DNA from: Aliidongia dinghuensis
Lineage (GTDB): Bacteria; Pseudomonadota; Alphaproteobacteria; ATCC43930; CGMCC-115725
Direction: 5' to 3'
Assembly (NCBI RefSeq): GCF_014643535.1
Contig: NZ_BMJQ01000010.1
Span: forward strand, 62,001 to 126,000
Length of the DNA: 64,000 nt
The position numbers were made by a program, and so were the translations under genes. The notes beneath the pieces were generated by a model that searched no databases, was not told where the DNA came from, and saw nothing but the letters and a program-made list of their open reading frames with translations. Shown piece after piece: positions 18,717-26,498 of the stretch; the stretch's first letter is position 1, and every line of letters begins with the position of its first letter.

Positions 18717-20348
18717 TCAGGCCTGGGCGACCCGCCCCCAGCGGAAATCCTGGAGAATCTCGCGCGCGGCGTTATGCCCGGGCGCGCCGCTGACGCCCCC
18801 GCCCGGGTGGGTGCCGGACCCGCATTGGTAGAGCCCGGCCACGGGCGTGCGGTAGTCCGCGAACCCCAGGGTCGGGCGCGCCGCCCACAGCTGGTCGAGC
18901 GCGAGGCTGCCATGGAAGATGTCGCCGCCGATGAGACCGAATCGGCGCTCGAGGTCGAGCGGGCTCAGCACCTGGCGGCCGAGGACCGAGGCCTTGAAGC
19001 CGGGCGCGTAGCGTTCGACCGTATCGAGCATGAGGTCGGCGACCGTGTCGCGCGCCTCGTCCCACGACCGGCCGTCCGGCAGGTCGGGTGCGACATGCTG
19101 GCAGAACAGGCTCGCGACATGGCCGCCGGGCGGCGCCAGCGTGTCGTCGAGCGTGCTCGGGATGAGGAGCTCGACGATCGGTTCCCGCGACCAGCCGAGC
19201 GCACGCGCGTCGGCATAGGCCCGGTCCATATAGCCAAGCGACGGTGCCAGGATGATGCCGGCCGTCAGATGATCCGTGCCGTCGCGATTGGGCGCCGCCG
19301 TGAACTCCGGCAAGCGGTCGAGCGCCACGTTCATGCGGAACGTGCCGGAGCGGCAGCGCCAGGCCGCCATGCGCGCGGCGAAGTCCGCCGGCACCGCGGC
19401 CGGGTCGACCAGGTCGCGGAACAGCAGTTTCGGATTGAGGTTGGACACGACCGCCCGCGCGCGCAGCACCCGCCCGTCGGCCAGCACCACGCCCGTCGCC
19501 CGCCCCACCTGCCCCCGCCCCACCTGCCCCCGCTCGGTCAAGACCCGAGCGACCGCCACCCCGGTCTCGATCTCGCCGCCGCGCGCCGCGACCGACCGTG
19601 CCATCGCCTGAGTGATGGCGCCCATCCCGCCCACGGCATGGCCCCAGCCGCCGCGCCGGCCATTGACCTCGCCGACCACGTGATGCAGCAGCACATAGGC
19701 GGATCCCGGCGAATAGGGGCTGCCGTAGTTGCCGACCACACTGTCGAAGCCCAGCACCGCCTTCAGGGGCTCGCTCTCGAACCAGCGGTCGAGCAGGTCG
19801 CCGGCGCTGGAGCCGATCAGCTCCAGGAGATCACGCTGCGACTCGCGGTCGAGCCCGTAGGCGAGCCCCGCCGCCTCGAGCGCCGGCAGCCAGCCGCCGA
19901 GGCCGCGGCCCGGATTGGCCGGCGTCTTCAGCCACAGGCGCCGGACGATGTCGGCAATCCGGTCGAGTCGCTCGCCGAAGGCCCCAAGCCGATCGGCATC
20001 CCTGGCCGAGAAGCGGGCGACCTCGGCGCGAGTCGCGGCCGGGTCCGGATGCATGCGGAGCGCCCGCCCGTCGGGCAGCGGCAGCAGGTTCTGCACCTTG
20101 CGATCGACGATCCGGAGCCCGTGCACCGGCAGCTCCAGATCGGCAATGATCTTGGGCGACAGCAGGCTCACCGTGTAGGAAGCGACCGAATTGCGAAAGC
20201 CCGGATGGAATTCCTCGGTCACCGCTGCGCCGCCGACGACCGGCTGGCGTTCCACGACCTTGACCGTGAGCCCGGCCGCCGCGAGATAGGCAGCCGCGAC
20301 GAGGCCGTTATGGCCGCCGCCGATGATGATGACGTCGTAATGCCCCAT
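18717..20348 (-). CDS. PYROXD2/phytoene-desaturase-like FAD oxidoreductase
   Basis: A 543-residue flavoprotein of the CrtI/PYROXD2 family. The N-terminal dinucleotide fold is YDVIIIGGGHNGLVAAAYLAAAG (residues 4-26), followed by VVERQPVVGGAA. The C-terminal FAD segment is LYQCGSGTHPGGGVSGAPGHN. No carotenoid genes are nearby, so it is more likely a PYROXD2-type oxidoreductase of unknown substrate than a phytoene desaturase. The start at 20348 (MGHYDV) places the Rossmann fold at the N-terminus. It contains a 15-bp tandem duplication (RGQVG twice) at 19501-19530. Confidence 0.87.
   Translation of the reverse strand: MGHYDVIIIGGGHNGLVAAAYLAAAGLTVKVVERQPVVGGAAVTEEFHPGFRNSVASYTVSLLSPKIIADLELPVHGLRIVDRKVQNLLPLPDGRALRMHPDPAATRAEVARFSARDADRLGAFGERLDRIADIVRRLWLKTPANPGRGLGGWLPALEAAGLAYGLDRESQRDLLELIGSSAGDLLDRWFESEPLKAVLGFDSVVGNYGSPYSPGSAYVLLHHVVGEVNGRRGGWGHAVGGMGAITQAMARSVAARGGEIETGVAVARVLTERGQVGRGQVGRATGVVLADGRVLRARAVVSNLNPKLLFRDLVDPAAVPADFAARMAAWRCRSGTFRMNVALDRLPEFTAAPNRDGTDHLTAGIILAPSLGYMDRAYADARALGWSREPIVELLIPSTLDDTLAPPGGHVASLFCQHVAPDLPDGRSWDEARDTVADLMLDTVERYAPGFKASVLGRQVLSPLDLERRFGLIGGDIFHGSLALDQLWAARPTLGFADYRTPVAGLYQCGSGTHPGGGVSGAPGHNAAREILQDFRWGRVAQA
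19501..19530. repeat. 15-bp perfect tandem duplication in coding sequence
   Basis: cgccccacctgcccc occurs twice head to tail (19501-19515 and 19516-19530) inside the FAD oxidoreductase gene. It adds five residues in frame (RGQVG repeated). Confidence 0.85.
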
Positions 20349-20487
20349 GAAGCGCCTGTCCCTGATTGGCTTTTCGCCAAAGAGAAAGGTGCGAAGGGCG
20401 TACGTCAATGGCGGGAGCGCGCCAATCCGTCCCTTGCCCGCTCGCGCGGGAGAGGGACGCGATACGGGCAGCCGTCACCGCCGGCCC

Positions 20488-20922
20488 TCACCGCACGTGC
20501 GAGCGCTCGCCGATGCCCTGGAGCAGGATGTCCTTGACCAGGCCCGGGCCGGTGATCTCGGTCGTGACCTGCATGAGCTTGGCCTTGATCTCCTCGCCTG
20601 AGACCGGCGGCGCGTCGGCCGGGCGGGATTCCCACAGGTCGGACATGGCGATGAGATAAGCGTCCTGCAGCCTACGCTTGAACGGGTCGAGCGCCGCCTC
20701 GAGCTTGCCTTTCTCGAGCTCGAGGCTGAAGGCGAGCTGGACTTCCTTCTGGATCTTGTTGTTCGCACCGATGACCGAGAAGGCGACGCCCTGGGTGCGC
20801 ACGAAGACCGGCGCGTTCGGATCGGCAGAGGCGCCCTCCGCCGCGCGCGCGGCTGGCGCCGGCGAGAACAAGGCGACGGCGAGAATCAGAACGAGGCAAC
20901 GGAGCAGGCGGTCGACCGGCAA
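20488..20922 (-). CDS. Small secreted protein, weakly FliL-like
   Basis: A 144-residue protein with a signal peptide (residues 1-27, ending ARAAEG). The mature part has a β-rich stretch (FVRTQGVAFSVIGANNKIQK), a Glu/Lys-rich amphipathic region, and a C-terminal helix-strand pattern (EEIKAKLMQV ... VKDILLQGI). This resembles the periplasmic domain of FliL-family proteins, but no flagellar genes are nearby and the conserved membrane anchor is replaced by a cleavable-looking signal. Function unknown; it stands between two unrelated genes on the same strand. Confidence 0.65.
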   Translation of the reverse strand: MPVDRLLRCLVLILAVALFSPAPAARAAEGASADPNAPVFVRTQGVAFSVIGANNKIQKEVQLAFSLELEKGKLEAALDPFKRRLQDAYLIAMSDLWESRPADAPPVSGEEIKAKLMQVTTEITGPGLVKDILLQGIGERSHVR

Positions 20923-21036
20923 GGGATCTCTCCCGACGTGAGCGCCCCTATGGCGCGCGATGCCGTTCGATACGCCCGGAATGCTGACCAGATGGTTTAG
21001 AACGAGACTTGGGCCCTTGCGACCGGGTGCCGCGGA

Positions 21037-21777
21037 TCAGGCAGACGCCGCTGCGCGCCGGGCGATCTCGATCCACTCGCTCTGCTCCCGCCGATAGCGC
21101 CCGGTACCGCGCTGGGCGCGCTTCAAAATCTCCTCGAAGATCGGCCGCGCCAGGTCGGTCCGGCCGGTCTTGGCCAGCAGCATGGCGTAGCGGCAGCGCG
21201 CCTCCTCGCCTGAGAAATAGCCGGCGAGCGCTTCGTATTCGCTGAGCGCCTCGGTGTCGCGCCCCAGGCCCTCGAGGCTGCAGGCATAGATCAGATGGCC
21301 CTCGGCCGACTGGAACTTGGCATCCGCAGCGCGCAGCCGGTCGAGGGCGGCGAGCGCGGCCGCCCAGTCGCCGCGCCGATATTGCGCCCGCGCCAGGCCG
21401 AGCAGCAACGTCGGATCATCGGCATGAGGGCCGACGAGCGTGCTCTCGTAGAGGTCGACGGCGTCGTCGAACCGCCCGAGCCCGATGAATTCCTCGGCAA
21501 GCAGGCGCTTGTTTTCGGCCGTGTCGGCCATGTCGAGATCGGCCGCCCGACGCCGGGCGGCCCGACCGGGGTCGAGCCGCTTCGCTGTGCCGGCCGCAAA
21601 GCGGCGCGCAGAGCGGCCGCGGAGCAATTCCGGCAGGATCTCGGCGATGAAATAGGCCGCGATGCCCGCGACCGACAGCAGGACCAGGACCCAGATCCAG
21701 ATCGTGTTGCGACCGGTCTTGATGACATGGACGACGCAGACGATCTGCAGGACGACGATAAGAAGATAGGCCGGCAT
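21037..21777 (-). CDS. Membrane-anchored TPR protein
   Basis: 246 residues. Two N-terminal hydrophobic helices (MPAYLLIVVLQIVCVVHVI and WIWVLVLLSVAGIAAYFI) separated by a short basic loop resemble a cardiolipin-synthase-type N-terminal hairpin. Residues ~95-225 then form about four tetratricopeptide repeats (for example GRFDDAVDLYESTL, GDWAAALAALDRL, GRDTEALSEYEALA, GRTDLARPIFEEIL). Probably a scaffold on the cytoplasmic membrane. Start chosen at ATG 21777; the frame opens at 21846. A strong terminator for hpnH lies just upstream. Confidence 0.8.
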   Translation of the reverse strand: MPAYLLIVVLQIVCVVHVIKTGRNTIWIWVLVLLSVAGIAAYFIAEILPELLRGRSARRFAAGTAKRLDPGRAARRRAADLDMADTAENKRLLAEEFIGLGRFDDAVDLYESTLVGPHADDPTLLLGLARAQYRRGDWAAALAALDRLRAADAKFQSAEGHLIYACSLEGLGRDTEALSEYEALAGYFSGEEARCRYAMLLAKTGRTDLARPIFEEILKRAQRGTGRYRREQSEWIEIARRAAASA

Positions 21778-21843
21778 CAAGGAGCATCCGGAAGGCAAAG
21801 CGGCCGCCAGCCTATCGCAGGTGGGCAGCCGGTCTCCAGCCGT

Positions 21844-21876
21844 CAAACGAAAACCGCGCGGCCGAGGCCGCGCGGT
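21844..21876 (-). terminator. Rho-independent terminator after hpnH
   Basis: On the minus strand ACCGCGCGGCC-TC-GGCCGCGCGGT forms an 11-bp perfect stem followed by TTTTCGTTTG. It starts 22 bases after the hpnH stop codon: a textbook intrinsic terminator apart from the two-base loop, which in RNA would open to about four. Confidence 0.85.
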
Positions 21877-21897
21877 CGAACCTCTGTCCGTCGGGGG

Positions 21898-23049
21898 TCA
21901 TTCCGCCGCGTCGGTCGCGGTCTCGAAGGTCTGCGGCTTGTGCGCCAGCTCAGCCATCTTCTGCTCGACATGGCGCGAGAAGACATATTCGGCCGGCCGC
22001 TGGTTCGCGAGCGAGATATCGGGCGCCATCGGGCCGTCGGTCTTGACGCCCTTCAGCGCCACGATCGCCGCCTTCCACGGATGCTTGATCGTGTCGGTGA
22101 CCGAGGTCGCCTCGTAGCCCGAATGGACCATGCAGTCAGCGCACTTCTCATAGTTGCCGGTGCCGTAGGAGTCCCAGTCGGTCGTCTCCATCAGCTCCTT
22201 GTAGGTCTTGGCGTAGCCCTCGCCCAGGAGGTAGCACGGGCGCTGCCAGCCGAAGACCGTGCGCGCCGGGTTGCCCCAGGGCGTGCAGTGATAGGTCTGG
22301 TTGCCGGCCAGGAAATCGAGGAACAGCGGCGACAGGTTGAAGCCCCACTTCTTGCCGCCCTCGCCGCGCTTCAGGATGTCGCGGAACAGCTGCTTCGTCT
22401 TGGTCCGGTTGAGGAAATGCTCCTTGTCCGGCGCGCGCTCGTAGGCATAGCCCGGCGAGACCATGATGCCGTCGATGCCCATGGCCTGGACGTCGTCGAA
22501 GAAGGCCGCGACCTTCTCCGGCTCGGCGCCGTCGAAGAGGGTGGTGTTGATCGTGACGCGGAAGCCCTTGGCCTTCGCCGCCTTGATCGCCGCCACGGCC
22601 TTGACGTAGACGCCCGTCTGGCTGACGGCGTGGTCGTGCTCTTCCTCGCTGCCGTCGAGATGAACCGAGAAGGTCAGGTACGGGTTGGGCTTGTACTGGT
22701 CGAGCTTCTTCTCGAGCAGCAGCGCGTTCGTGCAGAGATAGATGAACTTCTTGCGGGCGATCAGGCCCTCGACGATCTGCGGCATTTCGCGATGCAGCAG
22801 CGGCTCGCCGCCGGCGATCGAGACGACGGGCGCGCCGCATTCGTCGGCCGCCCCCAGGCACTCCTCGATCGACAGGCGCTGGTTCAGGATCGGGTCCGGA
22901 TAGTCGATCTTGCCGCAGCCGGCGCAGGCAAGGTTGCAGCGGAACAGCGGCTCCAGCATCAGGACCAGCGGGTAGCGCTTGTTGCCCTTGAGATGCTGCT
23001 TCACGACGTAGCTGCCGACCTTCACGGTCTGCAAGAGCGATATGCCCAC
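21898..23049 (-). CDS. hpnH: Adenosyl-hopene transferase HpnH (radical SAM)
   Basis: HpnH joins the 5'-deoxyadenosyl group of SAM to diploptene, the first step of C35 hopanoid side-chain synthesis. The 383-residue protein has the radical SAM cluster CNLACAGC (residues ~39-46), IAGGEPLLH (SAM site) and the C-terminal Cys-containing segment of the family (KCADCMVHSGYEATSV). The start is GTG at 23049, preceded by a perfect AGGAGG seven bases away. No other hopanoid genes are in the window. A TetR gene is divergent. Confidence 0.95.
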   Translation of the reverse strand: MGISLLQTVKVGSYVVKQHLKGNKRYPLVLMLEPLFRCNLACAGCGKIDYPDPILNQRLSIEECLGAADECGAPVVSIAGGEPLLHREMPQIVEGLIARKKFIYLCTNALLLEKKLDQYKPNPYLTFSVHLDGSEEEHDHAVSQTGVYVKAVAAIKAAKAKGFRVTINTTLFDGAEPEKVAAFFDDVQAMGIDGIMVSPGYAYERAPDKEHFLNRTKTKQLFRDILKRGEGGKKWGFNLSPLFLDFLAGNQTYHCTPWGNPARTVFGWQRPCYLLGEGYAKTYKELMETTDWDSYGTGNYEKCADCMVHSGYEATSVTDTIKHPWKAAIVALKGVKTDGPMAPDISLANQRPAEYVFSRHVEQKMAELAHKPQTFETATDAAE

Positions 23050-23115
23050 CAGGGACCTCCTAATTGCGAGCCCCGACCGGTAAGATCCTACCTGGGGCGC
23101 GAGGGCGGCATCACG

Positions 23116-23137
23116 AACGCGATGTCGTATTCGCGTT
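23116..23137. promoter_or_regulatory. Palindrome between hpnH and tetR
   Basis: AACGCGA-N8-TCGCGTT is a perfect 7-bp inverted repeat with a total span of 22 bases, in the 150-base divergent promoter region of hpnH and the TetR gene. Size and placement suit a TetR operator. The function is inferred. Confidence 0.5.
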
Positions 23138-23199
23138 TTTGCACAGCGAACCGGCCGTTGTCAATTGCGGCTGGTGCGGTGCAACGATATAGGGTGTGC

Positions 23200-23874
23200 A
23201 TGGCCAGGGCGAAAGCAGACCAAAATACCGCCGCCGAAGGTAGCGACGTTCGCATGCTGGGTGCGCGGCGCAGCCCGTCGCAGGAACGCAGCCAGGAGAC
23301 CGTGCAGCGGATCTTCGCGGCCGCTTCGCGCTTGCTCGGCCGCGGCGTGGCGCTCGAAGACGTGACCACCGGCATGATCGCCGCCGAGGCCGAGGTCTCG
23401 GTTGGCGCCCTCTACCGCTTCTTTCCCGACAAGCAGGCGATCGTCGACGCCATCGCGGCGCGGCACCTGGAGGATTTCCAGGGCCTCTTGATCCAGGCGC
23501 TGATGTTTAACCCGCCGGAGGACGGGCCGGCGCTCTTGGGTGCCGTCATCGACGCCTTCGTCCAGTTCCTGGACGAGCGGCCGGACTTCAAGACGATCGC
23601 CTACGGCGGCCGCTACATCAGCTCGGCCGCGCGCGAAAGCCATTCAGCCCCCAAGGGCGGCCTCGCCGGCATGGTCAAGAGCTTCATGGTCGAGGGGCTC
23701 GGCATCGAGTCGACGCCCGAATTGGACCTGCGCCTCAGCATCGTGACCGTCGCCGGCGACCGGCTTCTGGCCTATGCGCTGGAACAGCCGACGATCGAGG
23801 AACGCGACCGCATCGTGGGCGAGATGAAGACGCTCTTGGGGACCTATTTCTTCGCCGAGAGCGAAGAGGGTTAG
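23200..23874 (+). CDS. TetR/AcrR family regulator
   Basis: 224 residues. A TetR helix-turn-helix lies at about residues 27-75 (RSQETVQRIFAAASRLLGR ... MIAAEAEVSVGALYRFFPDKQAI), followed by an all-helical ligand domain with no clear ligand clue. The start is ATG 23200; the much longer upstream open frame is a shadow of hpnH and other minus-strand genes. The divergent arrangement with hpnH suggests it may control that gene or itself. Confidence 0.9.
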   Translation: MARAKADQNTAAEGSDVRMLGARRSPSQERSQETVQRIFAAASRLLGRGVALEDVTTGMIAAEAEVSVGALYRFFPDKQAIVDAIAARHLEDFQGLLIQALMFNPPEDGPALLGAVIDAFVQFLDERPDFKTIAYGGRYISSAARESHSAPKGGLAGMVKSFMVEGLGIESTPELDLRLSIVTVAGDRLLAYALEQPTIEERDRIVGEMKTLLGTYFFAESEEG

Positions 23875-23880
23875 GCTAGG

Positions 23881-24189
23881 TTAAACGCGGCCGTCGAAGA
23901 ACGCGTCCACATCGCGATGCCCTTCCAGAATATCGACCACTTCGAAACGCTCGTCGACATACCGAAAGAAAATGACGTAGCCGCGGTATGGCACCGAGCG
24001 AATATCCGGCAGCAGTTCGGGCCGGGCTCGCCCAAGCGTACCCGGCAGGCTCGCAAGCTTGTGGCAATGCTGGCGGAGCTGTCGGACGAAACGGTCGGCG
24101 ACAGCGATGCTGTCGCTTGCTTCTGCGATGAAGGTGAAGATCGACAGCAGGTCGCGTTCGACAGAGCGAAGAAAGACCGCCCGCTTCAC
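23881..24189 (-). CDS. RelE/ParE-type toxin
   Basis: A 102-residue toxin of the ParE/RelE fold: AVFLRSVERDLLSIFTFIAEA, FVRQLRQHCHKLASLPGTLG and VPYRGYVIFFRYVDERFEVVDILEGHRD are the family's conserved blocks. ParE members poison DNA gyrase; RelE members cut mRNA on ribosomes. The lack of the usual basic RelE catalytic set favours the ParE branch. Its ATG overlaps the stop of the antitoxin gene (ATGA), ensuring coupling. Confidence 0.88.
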   Translation of the reverse strand: MKRAVFLRSVERDLLSIFTFIAEASDSIAVADRFVRQLRQHCHKLASLPGTLGRARPELLPDIRSVPYRGYVIFFRYVDERFEVVDILEGHRDVDAFFDGRV

Positions 24190-24437
24190 ACGCCGATGCC
24201 GCGCCGCCGCAGTTCTTCAGCTCGCTCGGCGAGTGCTGCATCCAAGCCCGCATCGTCGACCTGCCCGCCGGCCTCGACCGAAGCTTCGAGCGTGGCCCGC
24301 AAGGCCTGCTGCTTGGCCTCCCGCTCCTCGACCAACCGCAGGCCTTCGCGCACGACCTCGCTCGCCGAGCCATAGCGACCCGCCGAGACGGCGCGCTCGA
24401 TAAACGCTTCCCAGCGTTCGCCCACAGAGACGTTCAT
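24186..24437 (-). CDS. ParD-type RHH antitoxin
   Basis: An 83-residue antitoxin. The N-terminal ribbon-helix-helix is MNVSVGERWEAFIERAV, then GRYGSASEVVREGLRLVEERE, as in the CC2985/ParD family. The acidic C-terminal half would wrap the toxin. It is first in the operon and overlaps the toxin gene by four bases. A palindrome directly upstream (24449-24469) is a plausible autoregulatory operator. Confidence 0.9.
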   Translation of the reverse strand: MNVSVGERWEAFIERAVSAGRYGSASEVVREGLRLVEEREAKQQALRATLEASVEAGGQVDDAGLDAALAERAEELRRRGIGV

Positions 24438-24448
24438 ACTCTGGCCCC

Positions 24449-24469
24449 ATCCGTTATCGAGTGACGGAT
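24449..24469. promoter_or_regulatory. Inverted repeat upstream of parD (possible TA operator)
   Basis: ATCCGT-N9-ACGGAT, a 6-bp perfect inverted repeat, starts 12 bases upstream of the parD-type start codon and lies in an AT-rich stretch containing TATGATATGAT on the minus strand. RHH antitoxins autoregulate through such palindromes. Inference from position. Confidence 0.45.
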
Positions 24470-24525
24470 CATATCATAAAATGCGCAAATAATGCTATGA
24501 GACCTCCGACGACCGCCGCTGACCG

Positions 24526-25503
24526 CTAAAAATGCCGCCACCCGACGCCAGCGAGCGCCATCGTCTGACCGGCCGCATCCAGCACCTGCACCCCCTGCCC
24601 CGCCTCGATCCGGCCGATGGGCGTGACCGGCACGCCGGCGGCCGCGGCGGCGGCCAGGATGGCGTCCTGCTGCGCACGTGATGCAGTGAACAGCAGCTCG
24701 TAATCATCGCCGCCGGTGAGGGCCAGCTCGAGCCGGCCGAGCCGGGCGGCGGCCGGCGAGAGCGGTACTCGCGCCGCTTCGATCACGCCGGCGACACTCG
24801 AGGCCGCACAGATATGGCCAAGGTCGCCGGCCAGGCCGTCCGACACGTCCATCATGGCGCTCGCCAGCCCCGAGAGCCGTGGGCCGAGCGCGACACGCGG
24901 CCGCGGCAGGCGGTAGCGGTCGGCGAGATAAGCGACCTCGGCCGGATCGAGCCGCTCATCGAGTTGTCCTCGCGCCGCCTCCAGGCCGAAGGCGCCGTCA
25001 CCGATCGTGCCGGACACGAACACGAGGTCGCCGGGCCGGGCGCCGCTGCGTCGCACCTCAGCGCCGGGTGCGACGCGGCCGAACGCGGTCAGGGTCAGGC
25101 TGACCGGCCCCGGCGTCGAGACCGAGTCGCCGCCCAGAAGCGCGATGCCGAATTCCGCCTGGTCCTGGGCCAGGCCGTCGGCGAAGCGGGCGAGCCAATC
25201 GTCACCGCGCGACTTCGGCAGGGCCGTGGTCAAGAAATAGCCGACAGGCCTCGCCGCCATGGCGGCCAGATCGGAGAGATTGACCCGCACCAGCTTGCGC
25301 GCAATCAAATCCGGTGGGTCGTCGGACAGGAAATGCACGCCCTCGACCATCGCGTCGACGGTGACGACCAGCCGCTCGCCCGGCGGGCACTCGACGAGTG
25401 CCGCGTCGTCGAGGAGGTCCAGTGCTCCCGGCTGGCCGGCGGCGAGCGGGGCGAAGAATTTCGCGATCCGGCCGAATTCGCCGAGCGCTGTCGGCTTGCC
25501 CAT
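24526..25503 (-). CDS. thiL: Thiamine-monophosphate kinase
   Basis: ThiL phosphorylates thiamine-P to thiamine diphosphate. The 325-residue PurM-like ATPase has DDAALVECP, VVTVDAMVEGVHFL, LVRVNLSDLAAMAARPV (the NLSDLAAMGA-type metal motif), GGDSVSTPG, MDVSDGLAGDLGHI and LTGGDDYELLFT. It ends the riboflavin/nusB cluster, 27 bases after nusB, as in many proteobacteria. Confidence 0.96.
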   Translation of the reverse strand: MGKPTALGEFGRIAKFFAPLAAGQPGALDLLDDAALVECPPGERLVVTVDAMVEGVHFLSDDPPDLIARKLVRVNLSDLAAMAARPVGYFLTTALPKSRGDDWLARFADGLAQDQAEFGIALLGGDSVSTPGPVSLTLTAFGRVAPGAEVRRSGARPGDLVFVSGTIGDGAFGLEAARGQLDERLDPAEVAYLADRYRLPRPRVALGPRLSGLASAMMDVSDGLAGDLGHICAASSVAGVIEAARVPLSPAAARLGRLELALTGGDDYELLFTASRAQQDAILAAAAAAGVPVTPIGRIEAGQGVQVLDAAGQTMALAGVGWRHF

Positions 25504-25530
25504 GGTCAGCGGGGCCTCACGGTCAGCGGG

Positions 25531-26040
25531 TCAGGCCCACTCGGTCGGGCGGAGCTGCCGGCCGAGACGGTCGAGGACGCCATTGATCAGGCCCGGCTCC
25601 TTGCCGGTAAAGAACGCGTGGGCGATGTCGACATATTCGGTGATGACGACCCGGACCGGCACGTCGATGCGATGGGCGAGTTCGAACGTGGCGACGCGCA
25701 GGATCGCGCGCAGGATCATCTCCAGCCGGTCGAGCGGCCATTCGGCCGAGAGCGCCGGCTGGATGATGCCGTCGAGTTCCGCCTGCTGCCGGACGGCGCC
25801 CTGCACCAACTCCTCGAACAGGGTGGCGTCGGCCGGCACGAACTTGTCGCCGTCGATCTCCTGCCCCAGGCGATGCTTGACATACTCCACCACGACGGCC
25901 GCCGCCGACGCCTCGGTCATCTCGATCTGGTAGAGCGCCTGCACCGCGCCGAGCCGTGCCGCGCTGCGCTTGTTGCCCCCCTTCGCACCGCCTGACTTCA
26001 TGCCACTCGACTGGGCGCGCGGCTTCTTGACCTCGTCCAT
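25531..26040 (-). CDS. nusB: Transcription antitermination factor NusB
   Basis: 169 residues. The all-helical NusB fold shows ARLGAVQALYQIEMTEA at the start and FELAHRIDVPVRVVITEYVDIAHAF / PGLINGVLDRLGRQLR at the end. It binds boxA RNA with NusE (S10) during rRNA transcription. A ~25-residue basic, Ser/Lys-rich extension precedes the fold. The start overlaps the ribH stop by one base (TGATG). Confidence 0.96.
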   Translation of the reverse strand: MDEVKKPRAQSSGMKSGGAKGGNKRSAARLGAVQALYQIEMTEASAAAVVVEYVKHRLGQEIDGDKFVPADATLFEELVQGAVRQQAELDGIIQPALSAEWPLDRLEMILRAILRVATFELAHRIDVPVRVVITEYVDIAHAFFTGKEPGLINGVLDRLGRQLRPTEWA

Positions 26041-26498
26041 CAGGGCGCGTCCGCGAAGCGGGCCTTGACCTTGACCATCGCCAGGCAGGCCTCGGCGACC
26101 TCGCGCCCCTTGTTCTTTTCCGTACGGCGCGCCCGCGCCCAGGCCTGCTCGTCGTTCTCGGCCGTGAAGATGCCATAGCCGATGGCGAGCCCGTCGCGCA
26201 CCGCCAACTCCTGCAGCGCGCTCGTCGCGGCCTCGCTCACCAGGTCGAAATGGGTCGTCTCGCCGCGGATGACGAAGCCCAGCGCGCAGAAGCCGTCGTA
26301 CGGGCAGCCGGTTTCGTCCTCGCGGAACAGGCCCGCGGCATGGGCGATCGCCGCCGGCACCTCGAAGGCGCCCGGCACCGCCAGGATCTCGTGGGTGGCG
26401 CCCGCGGCGTCGAGCGCCTCGATCACACCCGCGCGCAGCTCGGCGGCGAGCTCAGTGTAATAGGGCGCCTCAACGATCAGGATATGGGGCTTGCTCAT
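26040..26498 (-). CDS. ribH: 6,7-Dimethyl-8-ribityllumazine synthase
   Basis: 152 residues. Condenses 5-amino-6-ribitylamino-uracil with dihydroxybutanone-phosphate. Motifs: ILIVEAPYYTELA, VPGAFEVPAAI, CALGFVIRGETTHFD (with the catalytic His) and LAIGYGIFTAENDEQAWARA. The last is the usual GVLT-x4-QA site altered to GIFT-x4-QA. The start overlaps the ribBX stop (ATGA). Confidence 0.96.
   Translation of the reverse strand: MSKPHILIVEAPYYTELAAELRAGVIEALDAAGATHEILAVPGAFEVPAAIAHAAGLFREDETGCPYDGFCALGFVIRGETTHFDLVSEAATSALQELAVRDGLAIGYGIFTAENDEQAWARARRTEKNKGREVAEACLAMVKVKARFADAP

Noticed and set aside
18717..20348. Carotenoid biosynthesis (phytoene desaturase)
   Set aside because: No crtB or other carotenoid genes nearby, and the sequence looks like PYROXD2. 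Kept as a generic FAD oxidoreductase.
21295..23199. Long N-terminal extension of the TetR gene
   Set aside because: The extension is a shadow of the TPR and hpnH genes. The HTH protein starts at ATG 23200.
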